Origin: Apostichopus japonicus
Lineage: Eukaryota; Echinodermata; Holothuroidea; Aspidochirotida; Stichopodidae
Assembly: GCF_037975245.1 (NCBI RefSeq)
Contig: NC_092576.1
Location: forward strand, 23,100,611 to 23,164,610
Length of the DNA stretch: 64,000 nt
Reading direction: 5' to 3'
In this document: positions 43,861 to 56,707 of the stretch, piece after piece
How the letters are laid out: each line of letters begins with the position of its first letter
Numbering within the stretch: position 1 is the stretch's first letter
Position numbers and translations under genes: made by a program
The notes under the pieces: model-generated
Database searches by the model: none
What the model was told of the DNA's origin: nothing
What the model saw: the letters and a program-made list of their open reading frames with translations, nothing else

Positions 43861-46800
43861 TAATACACCCTCAATGAGAAGGGAGAAGAGAGAACAATTG
43901 ATTAAAACTAGATGTAACGTTGAACAATGACAATAATGCAAGTTTATGTTTATTTCAGTGTATTGGATCATATGTGTACAAAGTAACTTGCTCTCCTTAT
44001 TATATGTCTTTAAATAACATCTTATTTATCTTAGTCATCTTACTAAAGATCTAATTCCAGTAATGTTTTGGTGATTCCACCTAATTTACTGTTTGCTAGG
44101 ACTAATTATGTACATTGATAGCAGTCCTTATTATCAAGCGAATACACATTAACTTCACTAAGGTCTTAACGAACACACAGAATAACTCAATTCAACCCAA
44201 TGCACTACAACAGCAATGCAAACTGTACTTAGGAGATGATGCAATGCGGGAATCCCCTATTGCGACATCAATCGTGACGTCACTCACAAGATCCCCGCAG
44301 CTAACGCCTCGCTAACCATTGACCTGTTCACTTCAATCAAGCATCAACAAATGTTACACCCATAACCATCTTCAAAATTGTAGCTCATGTGTCGTACCGG
44401 AACTCTTACCATATTCATTAATATCAACTGCCAAACAACTGTAGTACTTCATCCCATGTTCATATACCTCATAGAATAGCTTACAATTCCTGACGGAAAA
44501 TATCGTGTCAACATTGTCAATACTGAAATTACGATGAACTCTATGGTAGTTATCAAGCTACTCAGGCATACACATAGTACATTGATAACCAAAGCGTGTT
44601 GAATTACGTATGTAGTGCAAGTGGTTATTAATTTGACAAACGATATAGATGAACCGTTTATCTCCTACTTATTTGATACTTTAAAACAGGTCATCTACGA
44701 ATACAACCAACATATTTAAGATCTCAAAACATTTATCAGGCTTAGAAGTGATTAATTCAAGCAAATGGTAGGATTTAAAGACGATCTTATCTAGACTAGA
44801 GATGAGACTGAACCGGAACAACTCGATAAAACCATGGAAGTAAAACAGAACAATTGTCTCTGTGCCACGTAAGTATCATCGGCGTCTTAGTTGTACGCGT
44901 GTGCTATCATCGTATGTTATCTAAACTAATACAACCTCATTGAAGAGCTAGAGAAGAGAGAACAATAAATTAAAACTGGATGTAACTTTGAACAATGACA
45001 ATAATGCAAGTTTATGTTTATTTCAGTGTATTGGATCATATGTGTACAAAGTAACTTGCTCTCCTTATTCATCGTAATTATGCGTCTTTAATTAACATCT
45101 TATTTATCTTAGTCATCTTACTAAAGATCTAATTCCAGGATTTTTTTGGTAATTCCACGTAATATACTGTTTGCTAGAACTAATTATGTACATATATAGC
45201 TTTCCTTATTATCAAGCGAATACACATTAACTTCACTAAGGTCTTAACGAACACACAGAATAATTCAATTCAACCCAATGCACTACAACAGCAATGCAAA
45301 CTGTACTTAGGAGATGATGCAATGCGGGAATCCCCTATTGCGACATCAATCGTGACGTCACTCACAATGATCCCCGCAGCTAACGCCTCGCTAACCATTG
45401 ACCTGTTCACTTCAATCAAGCATCAACAAATGCTACACCCATAACCATCTTCAAAATTGTAGCTCATGTGTCGTACCGGAACTCTTACCATATTCATTAA
45501 TATCAACTGCCAAACAACTGTAGTACTTCATCCCATGTTCATATACCTCATAGAATAGCTTACAATTCCTGACGGAAAATATCGTGTCAACATTGTCAAT
45601 ACTGAAATTACGATGAACTCTACGGTAGTTATCAAGCTACTCAGGCATACACATAGTACATTGATAACCAAAGCGTGTTGAATTACGTATGTAGTGCAAG
45701 TGGTTATTAATTTGACAAACGATACAGATGAACCGTTTATCTCCTACTTATTTGATACTTAAAAACAGGTCATCTACGAATACAACCAACATATTTAAGA
45801 TCTCAAAACATTTATCAGGCTTAGAAGTGATTAATTCAAGCAAATGGTAGGATTTAAAGACGATCTTATCTAGACTAGAGATGAGACTGAACCGGAACAA
45901 CTCGATATAACCATGGAAGTAAAACAGAACAATTGTCTCTGTGCCACGTAAGTATCATCGGCGTCTTAGTTGTACGCGTGTGCTATCATCGTATGTTATC
46001 TAAACTAATACAACCTCATTGAAGAGCTAGAGAAGAGAGAACAATAAATTAAAACTGGATGTAACTTTGAACAATGACAATAATGCAAGTTTATGTTTAT
46101 TTCAGTGTATTGGATCATATGTGTACAAAGTAACTTGCTCTCCTTATTCATCGTAATTATGCGTCTTATTTATCTTAGTCATCTTACTAAAGATCTAATT
46201 CCAGGAAATTTTTTGGTTATTCCACCTAATTTACTGTTTGCTAGAACTAATTATGTACATGTATAGCTTTCCTTATTATCAAGCGAATACAACATTAAAT
46301 TCATTAAGGTCTTAACTAACAAACAGAATAACTCAATTCAACCCAATGCACTACAGCAGCAATCCAAACTGTAATTAGGAGATGATACAATGCGGGAATC
46401 CCCTATTGCGACATCAATTGTGACGTCACTCACAAGGTTCCCGCAGCTAACGAATCGCTAACCATTGAGCTGTTCACTTCAATCAAGCATCAACAAATGC
46501 TATACCCATAAACTTCTTCAAAATTGTAGCTCATGTGTCATACCGGAACTCTAAATTAACATATTTCATTGATTTCAACTGTCAAACAACTGTAGTATAT
46601 TCATCCTATGTCAATTTATGTCATAGAATTGCTTTCAATTCCTGACGGATAAAAACGTGTCAACATTGTCAATACTGAAATTACGATGAACTCTACGGTA
46701 GTTATCACGCTACTCAGGCACACCCAAAGTTCATTGATGTTGAATGCGTGTTGAGTTACGTATGTAGTGCAAGTGGATATTAATTTCACAAACGATACAG

Positions 46801-46895
46801 ATGAACCGTTTTTCTCCTACTTATTTGATATTTAACAACAGGTCATCTACGAATAAACCAACATAATTAAGATCAAAACATTTACCAGGCTTAGC
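43861..46895. repeat. Tandem repeat of a 1.07-1.08-kb unit, nearly three copies
   Basis: Unit starts are at 43861, 44927 and 46006 (TAATACAACCTCATTGAAGAG type), giving periods of 1066 and 1079 bp. Units 1 and 2 are nearly identical; unit 3 is more diverged and stops at about 46895 where repeat R1 begins. Each carries GCGGGAATCCCC and a TGACGTCA palindrome (CRE-type). No ORF over 70 residues is conserved. The class is unknown: it could be a satellite seed or a tandemly duplicated intergenic segment. Confidence 0.9.
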
Positions 46896-47628
46896 AGGGG
46901 CGTTTCCAGGATTTTCTAACCGGGGGGGGGGGGCGCGAATTACTATTTAATTGGAGCGCCACCATCAGTTCGCGCACAGCGTACAAGAACATAATAACAA
47001 AAAATAACACATCTCGGGATTGAAAATGACCATTCACTTTTGCCTGAGAACCAAGTAATAGTTTTTTTCCCATCCATAACCTGTTTGATGATTGTCACTA
47101 GTCAGACATCATATTCGACCTCATCGCATCTCCTGCGGATCATTGCTTTTGTAGATGATTCTACGTAGCGGTCCACAATACCCGTCAGCCCCACTTTTTA
47201 AGGTTTTAAGCCCATTATATGTTCAGAATTTGAAAATTACATTTCTCGTGAAAAAAGTTCACTTCAAAACATACCCATAATGTTGGACAAATTTTCATCT
47301 ATGGACAACCAATATAGAAAAGCCTCGTTCAACCCTAACAGACCGGTCAAAATTGCAGGAGTAGAGGGAAGTATGATGAAGAATGGTGGTTAGGGAATTT
47401 TCGAAAATTCAGACACAGTTAAGTTATTGGTGAACAAAAATTAAAACATCTCATAACGTTTACTATAAAACTTCGCTGAAGGAAATGAAAAAGAACCAGA
47501 TAACACCGAAACCGAACACTATACACATCTACAGTTTGGAGGCTCTTTTATCCCGGAACGCCATTTTCATGCCCACTGATATGATGTGATATCTGCTGTT
47601 TGCCTTTCAATTTTCTAATAATTGAAAT
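46895..47628. repeat. Interspersed repeat R1, copy 2
   Basis: Matches 8385-9530 from CCAGGATTTTCTAA to ATGATGTGATATCTGCTGTT, with a G12 run after the start. It is followed directly by the TIR element at 47629, and a second R1 unit appears beyond that element. Confidence 0.65.
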
Positions 47629-47828
47629 TAGTCCATGGGCTAGCAGGACCCACCAAGCACCCCCAGACTCCCCGCGAGTGGTATCATTTTGTTCAAGAGA
47701 CCTGTCCGAACAATATTTTGCATGTTACCATCACTTTGATTGGTTTCACTTTCCCTTTCCCTCGGAAGGCACTGGTTGGGTCAAAATGTGTGAAAGCATG
47801 TAGGGCCAGCAGCGCCGTGCAGTATTCT

Positions 47829-48353
47829 TGAGTACCAAACTTCCAGCCTAACCTGGCAGAGCTTGGACGTGAATGGGAGGTCACAGATTGCTGTTTGCTT
47901 GTCTTAAAGAATTCACCTGTGCTATCTATGGTCGACCCAGATTCAAAAGCATAGATAAAATTCGGTTCACCTTTACCAAAGAGAAGTGTTGCGATGATTC
48001 TAAATTGCATCTTGGTCGCAATGTGGACCTGGCGATGCTACCACCCTGCCGTGGAGTGTTGCAACAGCATGTCTGTAGAGATAACTACCAGGTCGCTATA
48101 TGGATCGAGACATGCAGACATTCCCATTCAAGACGTTCCATCGCTAACAGATGGACATGGATGGACTCTGAAGTCTGCTTTCCTGGAGCCATTGTGGGTG
48201 GACGGACCAATTCTTCCTCAAGCGCTAGTGGACGAAGTGGAAGCACTTGACCCAAGCTGTGAATCAGATGATGAAGATTCTGATGACCAAGACTCACTAC
48301 CTACTCCATCAGAAAACGATGACAGTGACAGTGACAGTGACAGTGAATTGTAG
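47829..48353 (+). pseudogene. Decayed ORF of the TIR element
   Basis: Two overlapping frames carry one protein. The first has FTCAIYGRPRFKSIDKIRF and then VDLAMLPPCRGVLQQHV with RDNYQVAIW; the second continues with TDGHGWTLKSAFLEPLWVDG and an acidic Ser/Asp tail ending DSDSDSDSEL before a stop. The YG.......R....LPPC...L..H..R.NYQ..IW...DGHGW order recalls a repeated, uncharacterised protein family seen in many invertebrate genomes; no function is assigned to it here. A frameshift lies at about 48100-48120. The N-terminal part is missing or too decayed to read. The tail comes from a GACAGT tandem repeat. Confidence 0.55.
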
Positions 48354-48544
48354 TACAGGTGGAAAGTTACATCAGGATAACTGTAAATCTAGAGAAGTAC
48401 TTGCATCACATGTTAGTTCTGAATGCCAAGCAGCCATTTTGGAATTCAAGATGGTTGAACATGTTGCCAACAAAGGGGCCCAGCACTAATATCACTGAGC
48501 CCAGTGAAGTACTTGACGATAAAAACATGGCAATGTTTTATATT

Positions 48545-48985
48545 GTTTTAATTTTATAATGTAGTTGATCTTATTGGATTCCTCTGAAAACATGGGTTTG
48601 CGAAAGTGAAAATAGTTCCAAATGGCGGCCATTTTAAATTTCAATTTGACTTCCTCAGCACAATGTCCCAGTGTCAATGTTGTTATTTTTATTGGATTCC
48701 TTGAACATGAAAACATGGGTAAAGACACCAGAATTATAACTCTATGTGCCTTAGAAGCTGAGTTATAGGTAAAAATAGTTCCGAATTAGCGTTTTTTTTC
48801 GAAATTTTGAATTTCAAAATGGCCGCTGCAGCGCAATGATCCAATGGTTATGTCTTTGTTCTTACTGGATTCCTTTACCCAGAAAACATGGGTATAAACA
48901 CCAGAATGAAAACTCTATCAGCCTAAGACGCCGAGATATGGGTGAAAATAGTTCCAAATGGCGGCCATTTTGGAAAATGGCGGAA
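48545..48985. repeat. Diverged tandem repeat inside the TIR element
   Basis: Three units of about 160-185 bp share TTGGATTCCT, GAAAACATGGGT, AAAATAGTTCC and AAATGGCGGCCATTTT. The last is a palindromic block containing a YY1-like AAGATGGCGGC-type core. Confidence 0.65.
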
Positions 48986-49117
48986 ATGCAGAGTTGTTCC
49001 TAACTTTTTCAATGGTAACATGCAAAATATTGTTTGGACGGGTCTACTGAACAAAATGATACCACCCGCTGAAAGTCGGGGGGGGGTGCTTGGTGGGTCC
49101 TGCTAACCCGTGGACTA

Positions 49118-49440
49118 AATGAGACTGAAATAAATAACTATCATCTGTGTTATTGTGCAATGCTCTACCAGTGGGGTAACTATGAACCTGGAAGATGGGC
49201 CCCTGTCCCAACAGGGCCCCCTATCAGGAGGTCTAAGCAAAGGACGTCCGCAAAAATGCTTACAAGGGGGATCAGTAGTTCACATAGATGTAACACATTA
49301 CTTGATGCTATCTAAGCGGAGCGCCACCCAACGGTTTGCGGGGAGCGTACGCCGATTTGTTTTGCCTAAAATTACTCCTAGATCGTCGGAAAAGACATTT
49401 TTTACATTTCCGAGTGTAACCAGAGCTTAACCTGGTTAAT
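49118..49440. repeat. Repeat R1, second unit downstream of the TIR element
   Basis: CTATCTAAGCGGAGCGCCACC at about 49308 matches the second R1 unit at 9588. The first part (49118-49300) has GGGCCCC-rich sequence without a match elsewhere in the window. Confidence 0.5.
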
Positions 49441-51060
49441 GTAATGTATAGTCATCATTTTCTTTTATTTTCCTACTTTTATTTTTATCCATTTAATCAC
49501 TTTCTTTCATTTTCTTATTTTTGTTTTTATTCACTTGACAATGAATAACCTTTACTTGGTAGATTTATGAGTTCCCTTAATTTTCACTTTTACTGCTAAC
49601 TTCTACATGGCAACAGTTAGTGGTCGGGTGGCCCTGTGCGACCTGTCTTTTTCTTAAGCTTAGTAATTGTTTTGTGTGGTCCTTTTTTCTAGAAATATAT
49701 GAATGGCTCCAAGAGTCTCTGCGTTTTCAGAATTGTGGGTGAAAAAGACAATTTTATGACTTTTGTTTGGTTAGATAGGATGTTTTGGTAATACATGATT
49801 ATTTTAAATGTACCTAAGGACACCATAAGTTAAGTAATGTGTCTGGTACATTATTTATTAAGTGTAAATTGACAGCTGGTGGGTCACTGGACCTTGGATA
49901 TCAGGAAGTGGAGGGCAAGCTGGTCTAGTGTAAGAGGGGGAAAGTTGAGACAAAGGCTCAATCATGAATATTCAATGAACCAACCTTTGTGTTTAATTGT
50001 TTTAAGGTGGTCATGTGTGAGTTGCCTTGTACTATTATTATGGGATGTATTCTTATTATTACAGGATGTATTCTTATTATTATTATTATTGGATGGAGTG
50101 AACAGGGTAGCATGGTAGGGGGAAAATTAAGAAAAGACACTGACGCCGAGTTTGTAATAGTTAGAGGAGAAGAGGAGAATGATTGAGTTTGTAATAGTTA
50201 GAGGAGAAGAGGGGAAACATTAAGTTTGTAATAGTTAGAGGAGAAGAGGGGAATGATTAAGTTTGAAGTGGTTGGGCACGAAATCATAATTATTTTCTTA
50301 GACTAACTTCACCAGTAATAGAGTAGAGGACCAGTATTAAATTAATTAGAAGTTAAATGGACACTTGAAGCTATTTACCCATGAAGTTTTCATAGAAGTT
50401 TAGTGAATACCTGGAGCTTGTTCTACAAATGAATATTCTTTTTTAGTAAACACCTGGAACTGTTTTACAAGGAAATTTCATATTTAATAAAAGTGTATCA
50501 CCCGAAGCTGTACCAATGGAGGCAGAACTATATTTCATCCTGTGCTAATATCTGGCAACCCTATTATTTGTTGTGCTAAATTTCTGTTGTGATGGAACTA
50601 TAAATCCCCATTTTAATTCTACGTCCTTGTTTGGATTCGGAAGTTAACCCCTGCCATGACCAAACCCGAGTGATGAACAGTCCCTCCTAGAGACGCCCCG
50701 AACTAAGACGCCCAAAAGGTTATTTCCCGAGTCGCGAACTATCCAGAGAACCACCCAATCCAGAGACGTCCCCAACTAAGTGGACCGCCCTAGAAGTTCC
50801 CCAAGGAGACAATTTGGTTCTCAAATTGTATTCGGTCGACCCGCGCCGCGATTTTGTTATTATTTTCGTTGGGACTGATAAGCAATATTTTTCCATTAAG
50901 TTCAGTGGAGTCGTTATAAGAAGTAAGAATTCCGAGATATGTAAGTTACACCCATTTATATAGTTTCACATTAAGTTTTAGTTAACCCTCTGATATTAAT
51001 ACAACTTCCATGTGCATCGTAAACACACCAGAGTAAACCGGCCTTACCCTCATTTGAAGG
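49441..51060. other. Unclassified, possibly LTR or other repeat remnant
   Basis: The segment has a base composition unlike its flanks and contains short internal repeats (50148-50258; and two related 50-bp blocks around 50400-50490). A GC-richer part at 50640-50860 has no long ORF. No TG...CA termini or primer-binding site could be fixed, so the LTR idea is only a possibility. Confidence 0.25.
50148..50258. repeat. 37-bp tandem repeat, three copies
   Basis: Three copies of GAGTTTGTAATAGTTAGAGG followed by AGAAGAGGGGAATGATT with few differences. Confidence 0.9.
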
Positions 51061-52329
51061 TGCCACTTGTAATCTTCCCAAACTTATAAATATATTTACG
51101 CCTGGTCACTGCGTTTTTGGCCGGCTACACGTTTAAGTTGCGTTTAAACATCGGTTATTTTGAGATCTCATGTCTTAGGATTTGACTTTCAATAATGCGC
51201 TATAGGTCCGTATGCAATGAACATAACTAGAGAACTGTTGGTTGGGGGAAATCATTGAAATGTCAAATGCTTAACTTTTTTTTCAATTTGATATTCCAAG
51301 GGGGTGGGGGTGGTGGGCAAGTGCCTCCTCTACTGTATGGAGTATAATGGAGACTACTGTGCAACTACAGTAATCACACTTTAGCGTAGGCCTAATTTCG
51401 GCTGAAACTTTGTCTCAATTTAAGCTAAATTTCTTGTGCTTTTTAATTTACCAGATACACCAAAGGAAACTTTATTCTTACCTTTTATTGTGATATTCAT
51501 AAGAAAGCCATGCTTTCTTTTTCATAATGAACGCAGTTTCAAGTCTGTTGGGTGTTGGGTAATTGTTTTAGAACTTTTCAAAAAATCATATGTCCCGATG
51601 TTGTACCCAGGACATCATTGGCTGGAATTGGGTTTTAAATTATATACTTTGTTTTCATTATAATAATAAATAACACAACTAGTTCGATACTGACTTTTAT
51701 ACTCAATGAGCCCATGATCATGATGTCCGTATCACGTGAAAATATGTATTTTTGTCTTTTTCAGTCTCAGGCATGAGTTTTCCTGTCCAAGTAAAACGGG
51801 CCCTCCCTACCCAAAGAGGTACCCTATTTCTGTGCATCAGTATAGCGGGCCCGTTTTGGTCGGGCCACCGGCTCAGCACGTGCCGAGCCCATAGGAGTTA
51901 CGCTATAATTTGCTCCACATTCTGTTGATATCGAAAGAGGCACAGTTTCAAGTTCATTACACACTGAAGGCTTCAAATCTCTCTGCCTTCAATTAAGGGA
52001 AGATCTTAGAATTTTCATCCCTATATTTGATAGATATTGCTAGATATCCATACAGTACAGTTTCTTTGGGATTTTTCGGGTCCTGATCTTGGGAAATTGA
52101 AAAGTCAAGAGTGGTCACACCATGTAGGTCAGTGCACGACCTTTAGACGTCAATAATAGACAACCCGATCACTTGTTATCGATGACGCGGTGTTTTGCCG
52201 AATTTTGTCGAGGTCTTAGTGCTACGGGCGAATGTCATTAATTAAGTGTCGTAACTCATCGGGAAGTGATTAGAGGGGTAGTGCAAAATAATGTGGACGC
52301 ACGTTTTCATGCAGATGGGAACGATCCCA
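51061..52329. other. No gene seen
   Basis: Contains a 10-bp inverted pair (AAAACGGGCC near 51796 and GGCCCGTTTT near 51847) but no supported gene. Confidence 0.4.
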
Positions 52330-52510
52330 AGGAGTGGTGGGTGCGCCCTCCCTCCCTTTTCTCTCTTTCTTCTTTTTTTCCCCTTCCTTCCTCTACTTCC
52401 CTCTTTTTTCCCCTCTTTTTTCCCTTTTTTTCTTCTCTTTTTTTTCTCCTCTCTTTCTTACTCGGGGGGCTCGCGCCCACAGCGCCCCCTGGATACGCGC
52501 CTGTGTACGA
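52330..52510. repeat. Repeat R2 with long polypyrimidine tract, copy 2
   Basis: An almost pure C/T stretch at about 52345-52462, followed by CTCGGGGGGCTCGCGCCC, arranged like 10070-10250. The ORFs in it are composition artefacts. Confidence 0.6.
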
Positions 52511-55500
52511 TGAACATATGAACAATAAACATAAAATACTATATTTGAAGTTAGTATTGAGAGGATGTTGCGAATATTGAAAGGCAAAGTATTCTAAAGC
52601 TTCGGTGATGTTTTTGCGGTAACTAATTTAAACGAATGTATAACTCACCAGTTCGTCTTGCAGAGCAAAAATAACTCCGGTCCACTGGGTCGGTCCGTTG
52701 CGAATAACTTAATAGAAAATACAGGATCCATCCATAATTAAAAGTATGTTTAGATCCTTCAAAATAATACGAAAAGTTAATGTAACGAAATGAAGAAATG
52801 CGTTTCCAATAAAGTTTATCTATAGCGGTCGGATAGTAACGATTCCTAAGTTGATAAGAATTATCCGGTCGAAAGTAATATTTAGGCGAATAAAGGGTGT
52901 GAAGACTTGCGCAAAAAGAAACGTCTGATGACGGTAGTTTGGCCTAGTTTTGAATAAGGTGTAACAGAAGTGTTTACCACCACCATCGATCCCAGAAAAT
53001 ACACACACAGCTTGCTACCGTATGTAATTAGACACTAGTGTTCAGTCAGTACATGCAGCTGCGGTCAATACCCACAACACGGTATACTGTAAAGCCTTCC
53101 GCGTCGGTAGTATGGTGAAGTATCCAGTTGGCAAGGTACTGCGTCAAGGGCGACGCAGCGTAAGGACAACGCAGGGCAGCGAAGGATGAGATTCGTCAGC
53201 CGGCGAACCCTACGCTGCGACGAACTTGCACAGGCACAAGCAGTTACGTGGGGCAGCTGCAGAGTGCGTTTTACTCGATTATCTGCAGAAGCCAAAAATA
53301 ACCTAAGTCCCTAAAACAACGTACAAATTCGACATGGATTCTGCCTAGCAACTTACACTAAATCTACTCCAACTTAATGCGTAAAAACGCTCCTTGCACG
53401 ACATTATAAATGACCCCGTAACTGTGTAAGAGTCCTATACACGATTAACTGACCAATTAAGAAATAGCCAGTAAGATTGACAAGCGACATAACCTAATTA
53501 CAGCGGCCAACGCTCTTTACAGTTCTATACGTATATGAACTAACCCCGCCCACTGTCTATGCACCCCTAATAGTTCTCCTTACACTAAGAACAAAGGAGG
53601 AATTGTTTACATAATGCCCAGGCAGGAAGAACCAACTTTCGCAGCCAGATATAAACTGATACTTAAATTACACATACTAGGGACCTCCCAGCTTAAACAT
53701 AAAAATAAGAAACACTTTATAACGGTAAAACAGGCAATATAGAAAATACACACACACACACGAGAAAAGTAAATTGCTCTCTCGTAAAAATAAACACGAT
53801 ACAGCGATGGCATCTCAGGGCCAGCTAAAGATAACAATTAAGGTATCACGTTTCATTACTGTCTGCATTTTGCAGCGACTCGAACAAAACGTCACTTGCA
53901 AGCAACAGAAAGTTAACTTTTTCAGATAGCCGCACGCGGTTTGGGGTGAATCTTCAATGCCTTTAATGTAGGCGATTAACGTCGAGGGTAGCTCGTCGTG
54001 TGGAGCGGTCGAAGTCGAAAGTAGAAGTAGTGTAAGTTCGAACTAGCCATACTACAAGGGTAATTGAGGGCGCTATCAGTTGACGCCGCTACAATGTAAA
54101 CGTAAATGTGTCGCCGTAAAAAAGATATTTCAATAGAGGTCCTGATTTGAATAGTTAATTCATTGGCGGAAGTTTACATTAGTTGAATTAGATATGAAAT
54201 CATAGATATATTTTGGAGCAAGATCGTAATACGTTCTGTAATTTATAAGGAGAATGTCGAAATGAATGCGTTTGAAACGTTCAAGTTGTGTGTAAAATTG
54301 CATTATTGTACACCCATATACCCATAGACGCCAGTCTTAAGTGCAGCTTAATCAAAGAAATGATAAATTCTTCATTTTAAAGTAAAAACGATGGAAATAC
54401 AAAACGATTTGTACAAACATAAATTATTTCTCCCAAGGCATCAATTTTTGCTTATTTTTTGTGAACGTTTCTCCTCACGTACTTAACCCCGAGAATAAAA
54501 TTATAACTGAACGTATTACGTACGTATAATAACTTCTTACTAATAGAGCCGGTTATTTTTATCATGAATATGAAATCTCAAAATGTCAGTTGTTCGATTG
54601 CCATTTATAAAGGGAAAAAAAACGAGTGACCATTAATTGCGGTAAAGTCCAATGAAAGATTAAAGCCAAAGAGAAGTAATATGACATAATTGTTAGCTTT
54701 CATCAGTTAATTTTATGTCGCCGACTATAAACATATGTAATTTCAAAGAGGAAATCTAAAATCAGCAACAAAACATTAAGCTGACTCAAGGCTTTTAGGT
54801 TTCGTAACGTACATAATTTACTTAGCACGAGTTTCATAATCCAACCTCTGGCCTAGGCCGACATCAGTTGGCCCAACATAAGTTTTACTATAATTACCAA
54901 GACTTTTGTCTCGTTACATTTCTCACAATCGCTAAGCCTAAACTTAGCCCATGTGTGACAAATAAGGCCATGCCACCAAACAGATACCATAGGCAAATAA
55001 CAGATCTGAGCGGCTCTCAGTTAAACGTAGTTGCAAATCAGATGTAGTAGACTAGAAATATGCAGATAAGACGAACTGCAAATGTAAAGATGGCATGTCT
55101 TACATGTAGGGGAATATAATGCTTCTGTGTGGGATCGAAAATTGAGGTGACCTTATATTTTTGGCTGAGGGAGGGTGAGGTTGGGAGAGGGATGGGTGGG
55201 GATTTGATTTGGAGTGAAAAACATTCGGGAATCTATCAAGTTCCCTCAAGTAAGTAATGTATGAGAACACATGGAAGATAAGGAAAAACTCATTAAACAT
55301 ATTTCGAGATGTGTTTGTCAGCATTAAAGCAGTGTAGTGACATGTATATATGGTGGTATAATAATACATGGTGGATATCACAGAATCATTGAGGATTTAG
55401 GGTTTAAGCCAAACAGGGTGAACTCACCTCCACCCACTGAATGGATGATGCTTGGATATCACACAGAGTAATATTGTCCTACTGTAGAACAGACATGACC

Positions 55501-55579
55501 AAACAAGTATTCCACTGATTAGTGCATATACATGATTAGTGGTAGTCATTGCATTTATTTTGTTTTGCATAGACACTTC
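52511..55579. other. No gene seen
   Basis: ORFs of 60-93 residues on the minus strand (for example near 53.1 and 55.2 kb) lack splice support and recognisable motifs. Confidence 0.4.
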
Positions 55580-55960
55580 TGGATAAATGGTGCTTGCGGG
55601 CTTCTTTGTCTGGACCAGTGTGTGACCATGGTGGAGTTTAAGATGGCAAGATTATCCTTCAGCCTGCGGATATTAAATGTGGTTGTGTTCAGCCATGCAT
55701 GACTCGACCCCTTTTTACCTAACATGCCTGGTCCAGTGTGTCATTTTGCAATGAAGGGTATAGCATTGTCTTCCAGGATGTGCATGTTGCGATGAAGGGT
55801 ATAACATGGTCTTCCAGGATGGGCATGTTGTGATGAAGGGTATAACATGGTCTTCCAGGATGTGCATTTTTGGTGGAACTGTCTCATCTGGAAAGTTTGT
55901 CCGAAAGAAATTCAAGTAGCTTTTGATGGTTAAATCTGTTAGAGATTGCAACATAAAAAT
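55580..55960 (-). pseudogene. Fragment of a repeated transposon-type protein
   Basis: The frame at 55715-55954 has YLNFFRTNFPDETVPPKMHI and LEDHVIPFI. The F...FP.A.V.PKMH.LEDHV pattern recalls a widespread, poorly characterised transposon-associated protein of invertebrates that continues G.ESIHA.FN. Traces of that continuation (VESCMAEHN) are seen in a shifted frame near 55690. The PKMHILEDHV coding segment is itself triplicated (55742-55866) with a 41-bp period, which shifts the frame. Clearly non-functional here. The family call is from memory of the motif, not a search. Confidence 0.45.
55742..55866. repeat. 41-bp tandem repeat, three copies
   Basis: Three copies of GATGAAGGGTATAACATGGT followed by CTTCCAGGATGTGCATGTTGC, lying within the transposon protein fragment. 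Confidence 0.9.
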
Positions 55961-56575
55961 AGTTTATCACATATTACTTTCCTTTTTAAAAGTTCACAAA
56001 CAAGTAATATCAGCTTTCATAAACCACATATCAGCCATATGATTGGTCCGAAAGTCATAATGACCAGTGGTCAACCATATGGTGCATTAACGTACTGTTC
56101 AGATTGGTCGGATTGTTTTTTTGTTTGTTTTTTTTAACGCTGGTCCAAAGAGCCTACTTCTCAATCGATAACCAAAAGCATGAATCAGCAAAGACCTATT
56201 GTAATCCTAATAAAAGGATGCTAGTAACCACTGCTGACCGTGGAAGCACTCTAAACCTGCAACAGACACAAGCTCCGCCCACTCTGCATATTACGGAGAG
56301 AGAGCCAGTAGAGCTATGGTCATGCTTTACTGATTTCAATGAATAGACAATAGACGAAACCTAACGTCTCAGTCACCGGCATAAATAGAGATAAGATGTT
56401 ACTTTCATATTTAAACTTTGCATTTTTTTTTACCTTAAGATTGTTTTCATCTGTTAAATTGTTGTTTGTTTCACCAATATCTTTTTATATTTTTTGATAT
56501 CGAGAAATCTAAAAAAAAAAATGTTTGTAGAAAATGATCGTCTGTGTTGAAATATAAACCCAGCGACGTACTTAC

Positions 56576-56707
56576 TTGCAGGCAAACTCCTCAACCGTTG
56601 ATTTTTTTTCATCGCACTGCGAGTAGTAGCCGTAGAGGCACAACAACTTTCAGTACGTTTGGAAATCTCGTCAGCACATACTTGCAATACTGAGTTATAA
56701 GGCATAC
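56576..56707 (-). CDS. Exon-like segment of an unrecognised gene, phase 1 to 1
   Basis: A 132-bp open segment has acceptor CATTTACAG| and a strong donor CTGCAA|GTAAGT. It encodes MPYNSVLQVCADEISKRTES, then CCASTATTRSAMKKNQRLRS and LPA. The composition is soluble and protein-like, with one possible internal ATG right at the start. Phase 1 at both ends would let it splice into the DED-like exons, so it could be an alternative upstream exon of the NLR locus, or part of a different minus-strand gene. I do not recognise the protein. Confidence 0.4.

Larger units (their letters stand above)
47629..49117. mobile_element. DNA transposon with about 100-bp terminal inverted repeats
   Basis: The left end (47629-47735) and right end (49013-49117) are inverted matches over about 105 bp with a handful of differences and a small indel. 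Shared blocks include AGGACCCACCAAGCACCCCC, GTGGTATCATTTTGTTCA and AATATTTTGCATGTTACCAT. The outer bases are TAGTCCA...TGGACTA, flanked by a possible 3-bp AAT duplication. The interior holds a decayed ORF (47829-48353) and a tandem repeat. The superfamily could not be named. Confidence 0.8.

Noticed and set aside
47693-48010. 105-residue minus-strand ORF
   Set aside because: Antisense to the decayed TIR-element ORF; no splice sites or motifs.
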